From NCBI GenBank assembly GCA_000611775.1, contig KK106984.1:464364-528363 (forward strand): a stretch of 64,000 nt of DNA, written 5' to 3'. The notes beneath the pieces were generated by a model. That model was given only the letters and a program-made list of their open reading frames with translations, had not been told where the DNA came from and did no database searches. This DNA is from Umbilicaria muhlenbergii (lineage: Eukaryota; Ascomycota; Lecanoromycetes; Umbilicariales; Umbilicariaceae). A program made the translations under genes and the position numbers. Each line of letters starts with the position of its first letter. The first letter of the stretch is position 1. This document shows positions 11,481 to 23,861 of this stretch, piece by piece.

Positions 11481-12055
11481 CATATCGGTCGGACATCTCG
11501 CGTGATTACAGTCTCCACTTGAGTCGCCTCTCGTGCCTATAACGTACAATCCTCTGTTCCTCGACTTTCCGTATCATTCTGGCCTACTGTCCTCTGCGTT
11601 TGACCTTTTGCTACTTGCTTTACAGTGCGTGCACCTGATGGTCTCCTTGTGCAAGGCTGACTGCCTGTTGTACTACTGCGGCCTACAATCTTTGCTGTGC
11701 AATGTCCCCACCTACCCATTCTCATCTTACTTGTGCCGTGCTCTTCTGCCTGATCAGGTTCCTACCCTTCGACACAGGCATCGCGTCTTTGTTTGCTGAT
11801 AGTGGACGCAACTTACAAAATCTAGAAGTCATCCTTTAGCACCGTACGCAATAGTCTCCTATCGTACATTTCAGCCTTGCCGGCTTGAACTTCACTGGTT
11901 CAGGCGTTACGATCGCTCGATACCGGCGAGCTCCCAATCCACTATACTACGCTGCAGATACTCGCGGAATAACTAGGGAGTGCCGCGAGCATCACCTTTT
12001 GTTGCAACAATCAAGATTGAAGCTACACACTGCCCAGAAATTTAGGTTCCTGGTC
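11481..12055. other. Upstream region of the Clr5-TPR gene
   Basis: Pyrimidine-rich leader-like DNA. The coding frame stays open upstream to 11885, but the ATG at 12056 is the better start (TCATGGC context, followed by a typical fungal N-terminus). Confidence 0.4.
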
Positions 12056-14123
12056 ATGGCTACCAACAGCGCGTCTATGGCTCCGCCGTCGGAGGTACCA
12101 ATGCCATTACCGCGTCGGCGTGGGCAAAGGATTCCGCCTCAAGTGTGGAACGAGCAGCGTCCACGTTTTCAGAAGCTATATGTGGATTTGGATATGAGCC
12201 TTCCGGAAACGATGGAGGCCATGGAGAATACCTACAATTTCTACGCTAGGTACGAGAACCATGCCGCCCTTGGTCTTTGAGGTGATTGCAGTGGGGCAAC
12301 TGCTGACTTGGTCTGCTTAGTGAAAAGCAGTACAAGACTAAGATCAAGGAGTGGAACTTCACGAAGTACGTCAACGAAGTCAAGATGGAGAATATGTTGC
12401 GAAAGGAGAAGCGGCGCAGAACGCAAGAGGGTAAAGAAACGGCATTTACGCTCAACGATCGCGAGGTGGAACATGAGAAACTCAACCGCTTCCAGAAGAG
12501 AAGGAAGCTTCAGGATCATGAGATAGGCTCATCCACAGTCTGTAGGTGGCCGGACTTGTCTCACTATTACTGCCTGTCTGACGGTCTGCAGCTACAGCTT
12601 CGCGTGTCCAGTACTATACACCACCAGGCCAGAGCCCTTACGCAACACTAGCGGAGAGATCTCCAGAATGCGCGGGATCAGAAACTGGCTCCAGTTTAGC
12701 TCCCACAACGATCACGTCCGGATCTCATAGCACCAGTACGTCTGGTAGTGTCCTACTCCGCCTCACATGGAACGGTCTTGACCTGCGCGCTCTCCGTGAC
12801 ATGGAGAGGCGTGCCAAAACTCTCATTGATGATAACCCTACAGATGCGCTAGAAATCTTTCGTCAAGTCCTTGCGGGGTATGAGCATTTGCTTGGACCAG
12901 ATCAGGATGATGTGCACACAACTCTTGATTGGATGGGTCGCGCTTGCCTTCGGTTGAGCAATAATACTGAGGCAGAAGCTCTATTCGTCCGAGCTATCTC
13001 TGGTCATGAACGTGTTCATGGGCCTGATGATACAAGATCACTGATATCCGTAGCTAATTTAGCACAACTATACAAGATGCAATACCGGTTTGAGGACAGC
13101 GAGGTTCTCTATGTCAGAGCAATAAAGGGATTAGACCACACGCTACGACTTTCAACTGTGACCCTTAGGATCTTCTCGGACCTGGCTTCCGTTTATTTGG
13201 ATCAAGGCCTCGGTGAAAGAGCAAGCATCTGGTACAAACGTGCAGTAGCCGGTTACCGGAGTCTGGGAGCAGGACACGAAGATGAGCTTTTGAGAATTGA
13301 GATCAACTTGAGCCTTTTTAGCTACAATGATGGGGACCCTGCTACGGAAAGTTTGCTCATTGAAGTGCTGGCTAAGTGTGAGGCTCGAAACGGAGAGAAC
13401 CACGCGGGTGTCTTCGTCATGTTGTATGCGATCTGCAGGCGATATTGGAATCTCCAAGCCTGTGAGAAATTCGAACTCTATGATCAGAGGTTGCGTCCCT
13501 TCACAAGCAAAGTGTTCGGCAAAGATGAAACAATAGATGAAGATGTACTCTATTTTGGGATAAAATTGGCATGCATTTATTCCGAAATGGGACGATATGA
13601 GGAGGCAGAATCATTGTTCATGTGGCAAAAATTAAAGACAGACGGGGCGCTAGGCATTTACGTATTACAAGACATCGCAATAACACACGCTGAACATTAT
13701 ATCCGACAGAGCAAATGGGAAGACGCAGAGCGTCTCCTTCTCCAAGCAAAGGCTTTGGAGAACCAGGTCTGCCAACGACATCTCTCTGCGGACCTTGTGG
13801 CAGCCTTGGAGGATTTTCGAATTGGATCTGGCCGAGAAGCTGGTGCTCTATTACTCGCGCAGCGCACGCCTGGTCCTGATGCGCAAGGCTCTCCACATAT
13901 GCCAAGTCAAACTGTCGAGGATATTAACGCAGTCACTTCAGTCGAATTCCAACAACCGCTCGGAGAAGTTGATTGGTCAAACTTCCTGTTGCATAGTCCT
14001 AGTGCGTTCTCACTACCTTGGAGTCCTCAACAGCCGCCAGCGCCTCCGGGGGAACTTCAACCTGGGCTCGTGATGAACTGGGAGAACAGCGATATGATGG
14101 GCATGTATGACGTGGTCGAGTAA
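12056..14123 (+). CDS. Clr5-domain protein with tetratricopeptide repeats
   Basis: Three exons (12056-12249, 12321-12541, 12592-14123) join in frame to about 648 residues. Residues about 30-90 form a Clr5 domain: WNEQRPRFQKLYVDLDMSLP, a TMEAMENTYNFYA segment, then, across the first intron, SEKQYKTKIKEWNFTKYV. Clr5 is a fungal DNA-binding-like domain found at N-termini of large accessory proteins. A basic stretch (RKEKRRRTQEGKE) follows, then a Ser/Thr linker. From about residue 220 onward there are TPR-type helices of the kinesin-light-chain style (ALEIFRQVLAGYEHLLGPDQ, AEALFVRAISGHERVHGPDD, EVLYVRAIKG, ASIWYKRAVAGY). Probable role: regulatory or scaffold protein, possibly nuclear. The two flanking genes are unrelated. 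Confidence 0.8.
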
Positions 14124-14147
14124 TACCACGCACCAGGTGTATGAGCA

Positions 14148-14570
14148 AAACAAGTGGCAGTCTCCAGCTGGGGGCTCTCTCGATATTACAACAGCGAAGG
14201 CGATACGTGAAAGCTCTTGAAATGAGATTCAAGGGTTCTACCATCTCCGCATCAACCAGTCCGCGATTGTCTTGATTGTTGCGTAATTGAGCGGCAGGCG
14301 AAGCATCGAATTAAGTGGCATTCGTCAGATGAGGAGGCTTCCCAGTCGATATTCTGTTAGTGAAGAGAATTTCAAATAGGGTTGAGTGCACAGGTGCTGA
14401 AAGTTGAAATCGTTGAGCTCTAGCACTACACTCTTACCTTTACTGAACGACCATGTGCTGTTCATTATCGTTTCGCTGCTGAGAATCCCTCGGATTTCTG
14501 TGCTCTAAAACTGCCACTTATTTTGATGCAGCTGAGGACTGCCTCTTATTTTGTCCCTGCAGCTGATGGC
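14148..14570. mobile_element. MITE-like element with decayed inverted termini
   Basis: The left end reads CAAAACAAGTGGCAGTCTCC followed by AGCTGGGGG. Near 14540-14565 the sequence GCAGCTGAGGACTGCCTCTT then ATTTTG is an inverted, diverged copy, and a further partial end (ACTGCCACTTATTTTG) lies at 14510. Between them is non-coding DNA, including 'ctaccatctccgcatcaacc', which is also present inverted in the 23.9-kb copy. It begins about 25 bp after the Clr5-TPR stop codon. Confidence 0.45.
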
Positions 14571-15211
14571 CTGCTAAGGGATCACTGAGCGCAGGGTACA
14601 CGAGGTTAGGAGACAACGGAGGGCGCACCATCACTTCACCACAGATTGCAACGAGAAACATCAGCGCCGCGGACGCAAGGCCAACATGAATGCCAGTTCG
14701 TAGCCTGGGGAGCCTTTTGATAGCCCGACAAACAAGGCAAATCCAGAAGGTCTGAGCACGGAAATTCCGGGGCTAAACCGCTACAGACTGAGTGATTCCC
14801 CGCCTGACGACTGCCACTTATCGAGTCTCGACCCTGAATCCGAGTTGCAGTTCTCCGCGTCAAGCTTTCCGACAATCGAATGTAATAAGATTTCCGCTCC
14901 ATCCTCACCAAGTGGGGAAGCCCAGACCGTCCGATGGCCTGGCACGACGTCAGTCCGCCAAGGACCCCGAATCCGAAATTCCAAGAGTTAATCCCGCGTG
15001 GCCTTCGAACTCTACTCCAAGATCGAGACTCGAGGCCAACAAAATCGCCGGGCAATGTAACAGATCCTTTCCATCCCTCAGACCGGCCAAGTGCTTGGCT
15101 AGGCTTGGGAGATGAACGACCTCTCTCTTCGCCCCCAGGTTTTCAGTCTTTACTCTTTTCCTTTTCCACTTCTGTTTCTCGCGCTCTTGTCCATTACAGT
15201 TCTGCCCCATC
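14571..15211. other. Promoter region of the permease gene; stray element end
   Basis: A fragment GACGACTGCCACTTAT near 14805 resembles the MITE terminus. The last 100 bp before 15212 are pyrimidine-rich, typical of fungal core promoters. No gene supported. Confidence 0.4.
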
Positions 15212-17632
15212 ATGGCGACCATGGGGTTCCAAACCGCAGCTTCGGACCTCCACCCGACGGCCCTGCATCCTGTCAAGTCCGAGAAAGATACCTACGATGA
15301 GACGCCCATGGCTCGCGGTGTCGACGATGAGGCCGCGCCGTACTCGCTTCGCGACTCGGTTTCTTTGAAGCCGGCCTATGACAACACGCATCGTCAGCTG
15401 TTGTCGAGACATGTCAACCTCATAGGAATTGGGGGGACCATTGGTGAGTGGCCTTAGGACGAAGATGGCGGTCTTGGCGGCGGAGAGGGGTTTCTTGGCG
15501 GGAGGGGCTCTATTTTGGACGTGGTGGTGCTGGTGGATAGGGGCTGATTGTGGAGCATTGTTGTAGGAACGGCACTTTATGTGCAAATTGGACGTGGCCT
15601 GATTTATGGGGGGCCCGCCAGCTTGTTCCTGGCGTTCACGATCTGGTAAGTGGGGTCCTCTTCCCAGCACGAGGCGGGTAGCAACCAGCGTCGGGTGTCG
15701 TCGATACACCCAAGGGTAAAGCGGAGGAGAGTGGTTGGAGTTGAGGAGGCATTTCGGGTTCCCTAATCCCTTGTGTGATGAATTTCTTGTCTCTTATACA
15801 GCGTGTGATCTAGGTGTACATTCATATTGGCAGTCACAAACTGTACGTTCAACACTTGTTCAACACTTGCGCATACATGACCGTGTGACGATACAACCCA
15901 CCAACCCCTTGAGGACCCTGATGCAGCAATCCCAAGATCTCAAGACTTCCATGCGGCAATCCCCAACGCAGCAGCGCCTCCACGGAAGCACCTGGCGGGA
16001 ATTGTAAGTTTATTGCTAACATGAGCCTTTCAGGTATGGCGGAGATGGTAACCTACCTTCCAATCTCCTCACCCTTCATCCGCTTCGCCGGCCGCTACGT
16101 CGACGAAGCCTTCGGCATGGCCGCCGGCTACAACTTCTTCATCTTCGAAGCCGCGCTCGTCCCCTTCGAGATCGTCGCCTGCAACGTAATTATCCACTAC
16201 TGGAGCGACATCGTCCCAGCGGGGGGGCTCATAGCAATCGTGATATTCCTCTACGGGTCAGCCCTCTCCCTCATCCTCGCCCTTGACTCACCAGCGTCCC
16301 CGGAGAGAGAATCCCTGAGAAAGCATACTCGAGAGAGCTTCCCCACAAATCATTACTAACCCACCCACCGCAGCCTCATCAACATCTTCGCAGTAAAATG
16401 GTACGGCGAATCCGAATTCTGGCTCGCCCTCGGCAAAGTCCTCCTAATCGTCGGCCTAATCATCTACACCTCCATCACCATGCTCGGCGGCAACCCCCTG
16501 CACGACCGCTTCGGTTTCCGCTACTGGCGCGACCCCGGCGCCTTCGCCGAATTCTACGCCACCGGCTCCCTAGGCGCTTCATGGGCTTCCTGCAGTGTCT
16601 GATCCAAGCGTCCTTCACCATCGCCGGGCCCGACTACGTGAGTATGGCGGCGGGCGAGGCGGAGAATCCGAGGGTCGTAATGCCCAGGGCTTATAATGCG
16701 GTTTTCGGGCGCTTGATGGCGTTTTTTGTGTTGGGGAGTTTGGCGGTCGGTATCAATGTCCCGCATAATGACCCCGAGCTTGCCAGTGCCTTTTCGGAAG
16801 GCCTGCCGGGCGCCGCGGCCAGTCCGTACGTGGTCGCGATGAATAGGCTGCGGATCCAAGTATTGCCTGATATTGTGAACGCTATGGTGTTGACGGCAGC
16901 GTTCAGTGCAGGCAACAGCTATGTTTATTGTGCGAGTCGGAGTCTGTTTGGGTTGGCGCTGGAGGGGAAGGCGCCGAAGATTCTGACGAGGTGTACGCGG
17001 AATGGAGTGCCGATTTACTGCGTGCTCGTCGTGCTGCTCATTAGTCTATTAAGTTTCTTGCAAACCAGCAATAATGCTTCTGTGGTCTTGTCGTGGTTTG
17101 TCAATTTGGTACAGTTCCTCGTCTGCACTACATATTGTACCAACTTGCTGACTGCCGTAGGTCACGGCTTCTCAGCTCATCAACTTCTCAGTCATGTCGT
17201 ATACCTTTATACGCTTCATGAAAGCTTGTAAGGCACAGGGGCTCTCCCGAGACTCATTACCGCACAAAGGCTGGGGCCAACCGTACGCCGCATGGTACGC
17301 ATTGACTGGGTGCTTTATCATGGCGTTCGTGGGTGGATACACGGTGTTTCTACCGGGCAATTGGGATGTTCCAACATTTTTGTTTTCGTACACAATGATT
17401 GGCGTGTTTCCGCTGCTGTTCATTTTCTGGAAGGTCTATAAGAAGACGAAGTGGTTGAAAACGGAGGAGATTGACCTGTACAGGGGCGTCGAGGAGATTG
17501 AGGAATATACTAGGAACTATGTTGCGAGCCCACCAAAGTAAGTCGCGGCAAATATGGGGACGAAGGCAAGGAGGCTAATCAACGTGATGCAGAAACAAAG
17601 TGGAGTGGGTTTTTGAGAAACTCTTTGGCTAA
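15212..17632 (+). pseudogene. Amino-acid permease (APC/YAT family) with a one-base frameshift
   Basis: Exons 15212-15443, 15567-15645, 15814-15842, 16034-16256, 16374-17108, 17161-17537 and 17593-17632 give a protein of about 571 residues. It has a hydrophilic N-terminus, HVNLIGIGGTIG in the first membrane segment, then CTFILAVTNCMAEMVTYLPI (partly coded by a 29-nt micro-exon), FFIFEAALVPFEIVACN, TIAGPDYVSMAAGEAENPR and AFSAGNSYVYCASRSLFG. These are standard motifs of fungal plasma-membrane amino-acid/proton symporters. Between GSLG and RFMGFLQCLIQASFT, near 16573-16575, one base is missing. All introns before and after agree with exactly one lost base; in the unshifted frame TGA follows at 16600. 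Either a fresh loss-of-function allele or a sequencing error in an otherwise intact gene. Confidence 0.82.
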
Positions 17633-20064
17633 GCACTCACACGGTTCTCCAGCTAGGGAGCTTAGGTTGCGGGCATTTGTGAGAAAGGTTGTTAGAGTCC
17701 TAGATCACATCACATGAACTCCTGCTTGTGTGGCACTTTTTCGAAAACATATAGGGGACATGTATGTATATATATGCATATAAGCATACAACCGTTATAA
17801 TGTCGGATCTGGATGCCAAATGGTACGATCTAGGCGTGTCAACGGAACAGAGAGGGTTGGGCTCTTCGCTTCAGACAGTGGAGCAGTCAGTACGAATATG
17901 TTTGTATGTGAGCCCGAACAAGGTGCCCAAGCATCGTAAGCCTGCCGAATCTGATGCGGTGGTGAATCGTGGGTAACGCTGCTTTAATTTCTTAAACCAG
18001 CACATACCACCACCTGAGAGAAGACTCCGTAACGTCAGGTATTGGAGCATACACTGAGACTCGAACAGTTCAGCTTGTTTTAGAGCAACAGGACTCATTT
18101 GATAAGAATTCCATCATCCGCGCAAAGCTGAGAGGAGCCGTGGCATGGCTGCAATCGTTCTTTGAGCCAGTGGCAGTGTTGAAGAACGGCTATGGTGGTA
18201 TTGCTGCTTTTCGTCCCGCTGTTCCAGTTGATTCGTGCCTGAGCGACCGAAGCTGAGGGAATCTAGCAAGAAGCTTGTCCGATCGGGCGGTCGTCTTATC
18301 ACCCATAGGGGTTCGATTAATAAATGATTCTTCTTACGGCTCAAGTCTGACGAACCACATTGGTAAGTTGAATCCGACCTGCTCATCAGAACATCAGATG
18401 TGACAACGTGGAGACCGGAGAAGTCCCTTCTTTCCAGGGGCAAAGATGCCACAAGCGCTAGAGAGGGACAGGGCCAATAGCTATAGTCAAGCCTGGATGC
18501 GGTGCCATAAAGGGACTGCTGATCTACTAGTTTAGGTCAACAAAAGTCATCTAACAATGCCGCGAATTAGGCAAAGGAAAGCATACTCTCAAGTTCTACT
18601 CGTGGACTTTAGCAATGCCTGCCACTGGATATCTCTGCTGCACCTTAATGAGAACTACCTCGGAAATGTGGAGAACATAGATAGGTCTTCTGGCATCGTC
18701 AACTGATAGAAGAGTTTAGGCTCGAAGATTGAGAGATTGCGAAGGCTGAATTCCCGGGGACCATTTCGCGTATTCCATTCTCTGGCACAGTCCGAAGTTG
18801 GCGAAAAGGGGCAATGGTTGCCCAAGGCAGACTGACCCTGATGCGTGCTGCAAGGAATCCTTTCCCTTGGCGCAGGAAGCCAGAGAGCCTCGTGGCGTAA
18901 CTGATCACGGGAGTTCAGTCTTGCCGCTTGGCTTTTGCTGCCAGATGCGCCCACTGCATGGCTTCACCTAGGAAGACGACTAGGTACATTTCTGATTGAT
19001 GCGCGTGACCTCGTATGGGTCGTTGGAGTGTGGTTGTGCAGACAAGCAGCAACAGGACGTCACACAGGCGGGATGTTAATTCCCAAGCGCTTAGTATGGA
19101 AGGCTCCTCGACGAGGCAAAGAAACGTAGGGGTGTGATGGAAAATGTGGGCCCATAAGGGCATGGGCCTTCCAGAAGACGCGTAGAAGCTTTTAAAAGGT
19201 GCACCTGTGGAGCGTACTGGGAACAAGGGTTGACGATGTTTAGAAGGTTCGGAGACATCTTCGATGGCTGGGGGTAGCCTGGCATTGGCGAGCCTCGATT
19301 ACGCGCCACGAGGCTTACACTCCACCGAGTGAAAAGTTCCGGAAGGCTGGCTTTCTAAAGTCATCAATCGGGATTCAGTACACGCCTTGTCCAACGTAGA
19401 GGTACAAGGCCATACCATTGGACCTTTGGCTGAGTGGCCAGCACATGGAAGGGATCCAAGCTCTCGGGTCCTGTCTCACCCCATGACCAATATTCAGTGT
19501 CAATCAACACCGAAGATATACGTGACAATGACTGGATAGCCCCAAGTTCAAACAACCACGTCAGACCCAGCAGACGCAGAGAAACGCACCAGCCCTTGCG
19601 AACTTAAGCGTAATTGTTGACACATGTATTACCCAGGTACAGACGTATTGAAGTGGTGACTGTGGACCACGTGTGTGGGCTGCAACCAGCAATGGCGGTG
19701 AGATTTGTTTGTGGCGTGATGGCCAGTCCTTCTGCATGCTTCTATGCGGGCCAATGTCGTGATCCCCGACTCCTTGTATTGCCGGGGACGGAGGCTGCCT
19801 CGGTGCATAAGACGACGCGGATACTTGGTGTGCAGGTGAGGACGCGCCCGATTTGTGATGGTCTCGACGCTGTTTAGGCGGCCCTTCTCACTCGCGAGTT
19901 CAGCTTATCTTCCACGTGCCTTCCTCCAGTACCCCTCCTTTCTCTGTGAAAGTTGGTGCCCACATCTTGAAGAAGTCTCCGAGCTTCCACTCTCAAATGA
20001 AAGGGAAGGTCTCCAGCAAGTAACTATGGAGAGTAGCCCACGACAAAAAAAACCGTAAAAACTA
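17633..20064. other. Gene-poor stretch
   Basis: Only short overlapping frames below about 115 codons, none with a domain or splice pattern. A TA-rich patch lies near 17760-17800. Nothing else recognised. Confidence 0.45.
20056..20064 (-). terminator. Pol III terminator of the tRNA gene
   Basis: Directly after the tRNA discriminator base the minus strand has TTTTT (plus-strand AAAAA at 20056-20060), and a longer T run follows a few bases on. This is the expected RNA polymerase III stop and suggests the interrupted tRNA gene is, or recently was, transcribed. Confidence 0.6.
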
Positions 20065-20187
20065 TGCGGCTAGTGCGGATCGAACGCACGACCTTATGAT
20101 CTTCAGTCATACGCTGTGCGTATGATAAGTATTTGCTGGCAGTTATGGAAGAAGAGGACTTACCTCTCCCAACTGAGCTATACCCGC
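20065..20187 (-). tRNA. tRNA-Phe (GAA) interrupted by a 50-nt insert in the D-arm
   Basis: The mature parts read GCGGGTA (acceptor), TA, D-arm GCTC-AGTTGGGA-GAGC, anticodon arm TATGA-CTGAAGA-TCATA with anticodon GAA, variable AGGTC, T-arm GTGCG-TTCGATC-CGCAC, acceptor TAGCCGC and discriminator A. The A and B boxes are present. One acceptor pair (position 5 with 68) is mispaired. The cloverleaf is complete only if 20163-20114 is removed. That 50-nt segment starts GTAAGT, ends CACAG and sits between D-stem positions 24 and 25, not at the usual 37/38 intron site. Its 3' part (TCATACG) can pair with the start of the anticodon stem (CGTATGA), competing with normal folding. Either a non-canonical intron or an insertion that inactivated the gene. 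Confidence 0.8.
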
Positions 20188-22933
20188 ATTGATGTAGTTA
20201 ATAGACTTATTTCATTATATAATAATTTTAATCACAGACTCTCACCAGGGCCAACCCTTTCCACTCCGCGTATAACTGTGAACCTCATCTATTAATAACG
20301 CTTCCAGTATCTGCCATATACAGTAAAATATTCAAGAGATGAGAAGGAGAGTTATTGTGCGCTGACGGATAGACTATCCATCGGGTGTGCAAGCGTTGTA
20401 TAAGTTCCATAAGAAAGTAAGCAGAGCCTTCAAACCATTCGTCAGCGTGTGGGCTGGTCGTGACAGAATAGATTACTCCTTTAAGGCTCGCTGTACTCCG
20501 CTTGTTCTGGCAAGGAGCAATGTACGGTGTTAATGCGTTGAAAAAGGGGGGTGTTTACGGAGCCGTAGCTTAAAACAATCGAGCCAACTACCAATTACTT
20601 CACGAGTACTTGCCTCCGACAGCTGGAGTACATCGCCGAGAGCCTCATACTCATTCTAGTAGCGCGCATTAATACGACTTATGACATAAATTAGATAAGA
20701 TACAAATACGAGGTGATGCGAGCAAACCCAGAAAAGGACAGACACAGGAAGACAGCAGGAGACGGAGGACGGGGCTAGGCGAAAAAGGACGTGTAACCGG
20801 ATGAAGTAACTCTCCTGCACACAGACGACGCGAATAGTGCAAGCACATCAAGATGTCCGTTGGCCAACTGTGCCTATGGTTACCTAGTTGACAAGCGAGA
20901 CAAGGTAGCGATAGGATCCCTGTAAAACGTGTTAAATGCTCCGAGTGAGTACACCATTGGTTCAAGATCCATATGCAGCCGTGGCTTTTCTGCAACCTGC
21001 TCGTAGATGGGCTATCTTAAATGCGACCAATTGACTAGTCATGCGCCTCCTGCGCCTCCAGCATACTGGATGCCTTGCGCACCTGGCGCGCGGCGTTGAC
21101 AGCTGGCATCCTGCAGCAGAACTCAGTGGTAGGATCAGACAAGGAGCCGGAGTCCTTTTCGACGTCCATGCGATTGTCGGCATGGAACCAGCGCGACTAT
21201 CTCCGCCACGTAGAAGGGTCCAATCTACGAGCATGACGAGCAGCCACTTACCAATAGACCCCAGAAATTCATACCGAGTAGTGTTGGCTTGGCAACAAAG
21301 GATGGAACGGAGGAGTTTGGCGGCCTGGTGATTATGCTCCTTGCCGCAGACTTGGTCGTTGTCGCCGCTGCCGCCAATCCATTGGCGAGCTTTCAGGAAT
21401 GATCCGTTCTAATGATCTCGAACTCCCACTGGGCTCCGCCCCTGCGAGGCTGCACAGCTTACGATATTCACTTTCTTTTTGGCCTATCCAAGCATCCAAT
21501 AATCGAGGCTGTGGTGATGAAGTTAGCATGCAGTGTTCCGATAGCCATGGATGGCTGCACCGAAGGTTCTCGACGTTTACTCTCTACGGAGTAGCGCAAT
21601 GGATTAGTTCCCGGTGCAGCGGTGCTACAACCGCCATGTGGCGTGCCAGGATGTACGAGTAACGTCGAGTGGTCCACTTCACACTGTACCCTGAAAGTCC
21701 AGTCGGTTCGGGAAGCGTATTGCCGTCAGCTTACTGTGACAAGGCACGCGACGCAGTAGTGTGGAGGATGAGGGTACTCCACCATGCTCGACGGCGTTCA
21801 ATCTAATCAGGGGTCGTCGCAACGGATAAGTGGACGATTCGCGATCCAATGCCAGAATTCCCCAAGCCTTGAACTCACGGAAGAGGCCGATACTCCAAGA
21901 GGACATAAGGTGTGGGTAGTGCTTGCCCGGACCTGGCTCTTTCGTCTGCTATGACGACGTTTCCACTTGTTGTGCAACCTGCGTTGGAGGCCATTAGGCT
22001 TCAGCTCATGTCTGACTCGCGAGCGCCCTTCGGCTAGCTTAGGGCTGTTGGCTCAACCCTTACTGCCTCTACCATCTTTGACATGATCGCTACCCTGCAA
22101 CGATTAACAAAGCCCACGAAACTGACCAGTCACGGAGGACCGTTTGTACGACAACCAGTTGACTTGGCCTCGAATAAGCAGACTGCAGCTGTCCTTGCAT
22201 GCACACCCACACTACTGCAGAACAAAATGCAGTCTCATACCCGCAGAACCGGTCAACGCGTGTTTGATGCACAATGTTCGTCGGGTGGAGACGCTGAAAG
22301 CTGTCAAATCTGTACACCTCTACCCCAAGAGGTCTTTGAAGGTACGTTAGACCAGCAACGTGCATACTTGGATTCGAAAATTCCCAGGGTTCTCCTCGCT
22401 CATGTCTCAATGGAACAGGCCCGCTTAAGAAAAGTTGTACTAACTGGGGCGTAATTGTTCAGCCATCAGGGAAAGGGCATGGCGCTTCGGCAATCCTACT
22501 GATCTAATCAGAGATGACTGCCGCCAGGGTGGATCGGCTTCCTTGTGCATTGCTCCAGGCTCTGTCAATAAAATCCACAATGCTCTGTGCGCAAAATGTG
22601 GCATAACGTTGACCCTTGAGCAGCAAATGTCAGAGACGGTCCTCTCGTGCCCTTAGGGTATATAATCTGGACAACGGACTGGCCGAATAAGAAGTTCGTT
22701 GAATCACTGCAATGATATCTCAGCAGCATCTATTCATGACATTCTCACAGTCATCACTGGCAAACCTCAGCGTAAATCAGACCCTACGAATCGTCTGCTT
22801 CGCCGCCTCACGTTGCCAAAAGGGTTGACCCGGCTATCCCAATAGACAAGTTCAGTGCTAGCTTAGAGATAAACAAGCTGTGATTTTCCTAAGACGTCTA
22901 ATCAAGCATTCAGCCATCATTATATCGTTCAAG
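20188..22933. other. Gene-poor stretch
   Basis: No gene supported. The longest plus frame near its end (22083-22454, 123 codons, with CSSGGDAESCQICTP) has no recognisable domain. Confidence 0.4.
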
Positions 22934-23309
22934 ATGGCGTTAGTAGTACCCTAATCCCCTTCTAGATCTTTACTTATGCTCTTTCCATTTCATGAACGCT
23001 AATTCTAAACAGAGACTCTGATCACAGTGACGATAAGGGCAATCGTGATTCCCCAAAGTCACATACCCAGCCTTTGGACCAGCAACACCTTTCGAAGATC
23101 CATGAATACCTCCAAGAGGACGACCAATATAGAGCCTTCCTCTGCGGAAAAAGTACGGAAACTCTTGACAAAACGAGCCTCTTGAAAGCTTGGAGTGAAG
23201 ACTGGAATCGAATGAGTGGCACGAAAGAACATGACAGAGGTAATGTTGACCTGTTACTTGCAAGGAATTGATAGGTTGCTAACACGCTACAGTCAAGTCG
23301 AAAATCTGA
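22934..23309 (+). pseudogene. Copy A of a small-protein family ending in a PTS1-like SKI
   Basis: The conserved part (about 23020-23239) reads IHEYLQEDDQYRAFLCGKS, LLKAWSEDWNRMSG and KEHDRG. The donor GTAATG follows in phase 1, a 53-nt intron contains CTAAC, and the last exon (23293-23309) codes V-K-S-K-I-stop. The upstream start, ATGGCGTTAGTAGTACCC at 22934, matches the start of copy B at 26508 but meets a stop after six codons, so the N-terminal hydrophobic leader is lost or spliced differently. Shared with copies B, C and D: the motif, the intron phase and the short tripeptide exon. Function unknown; peroxisomal import is inferred from the C-terminus. Confidence 0.45.
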
Positions 23310-23601
23310 AGTGAAGCGGATTGTATAAGGCTCTGGCCGTTGGAAGATCGTAAGGCTGCAACTCAAAGCGGTCTCAGCATTAGGACGGACCGTCCGACTG
23401 TGTGTTCTCATAGGGTTGATTGGCGTTCATTGGCTTTTAGACGTGGGATGGCGCACCGTCTGTTATACTTATTTCTGAACTTGTATTTCGATCGCCGTTC
23501 CGCGTGTGTTACATCGTAAGAGTATCGGACATAAGTCATGCATAGAGGAGATTTTTCCACTGGGAAACTTAGCAAAATCAACTGACAGATGTGTGGACAA
23601 A

Positions 23602-23760
23602 TTAAGTGAGTCATCAGCTAAGGGTCCACCTGTTAATGCAGAGATGATGAAAGGACAAACGCTCATAACATTCGCCTTAGAAATTTAAATACATCGCTTT
23701 TACTGTTATGATATTGAGGAGGGCTCCATATATTAGCTGAAGACTGTCACTTATTTTGTT
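23602..23760. mobile_element. MITE-like element, copy with both termini
   Basis: The left end AAGTGAGTCATCAGCTAAGG and right end near 23742-23757 (TTAGCTGAAGACTGTCACTT then ATTTTG) are inverted relatives. The inside contains 'cctgttaatgcagagatg', shared with the next copy. About 155 bp, non-coding, AT-richer than flanks. Confidence 0.5.
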
Positions 23761-23861
23761 TATGCATCTACTGATTGTTTTCCCTGTATTTATGACTTAT
23801 GTCTGATACTTTTACAAAATCTCCCCTGTAAGCAGTGAGACGGCCGGCAGGCATGTGAACA

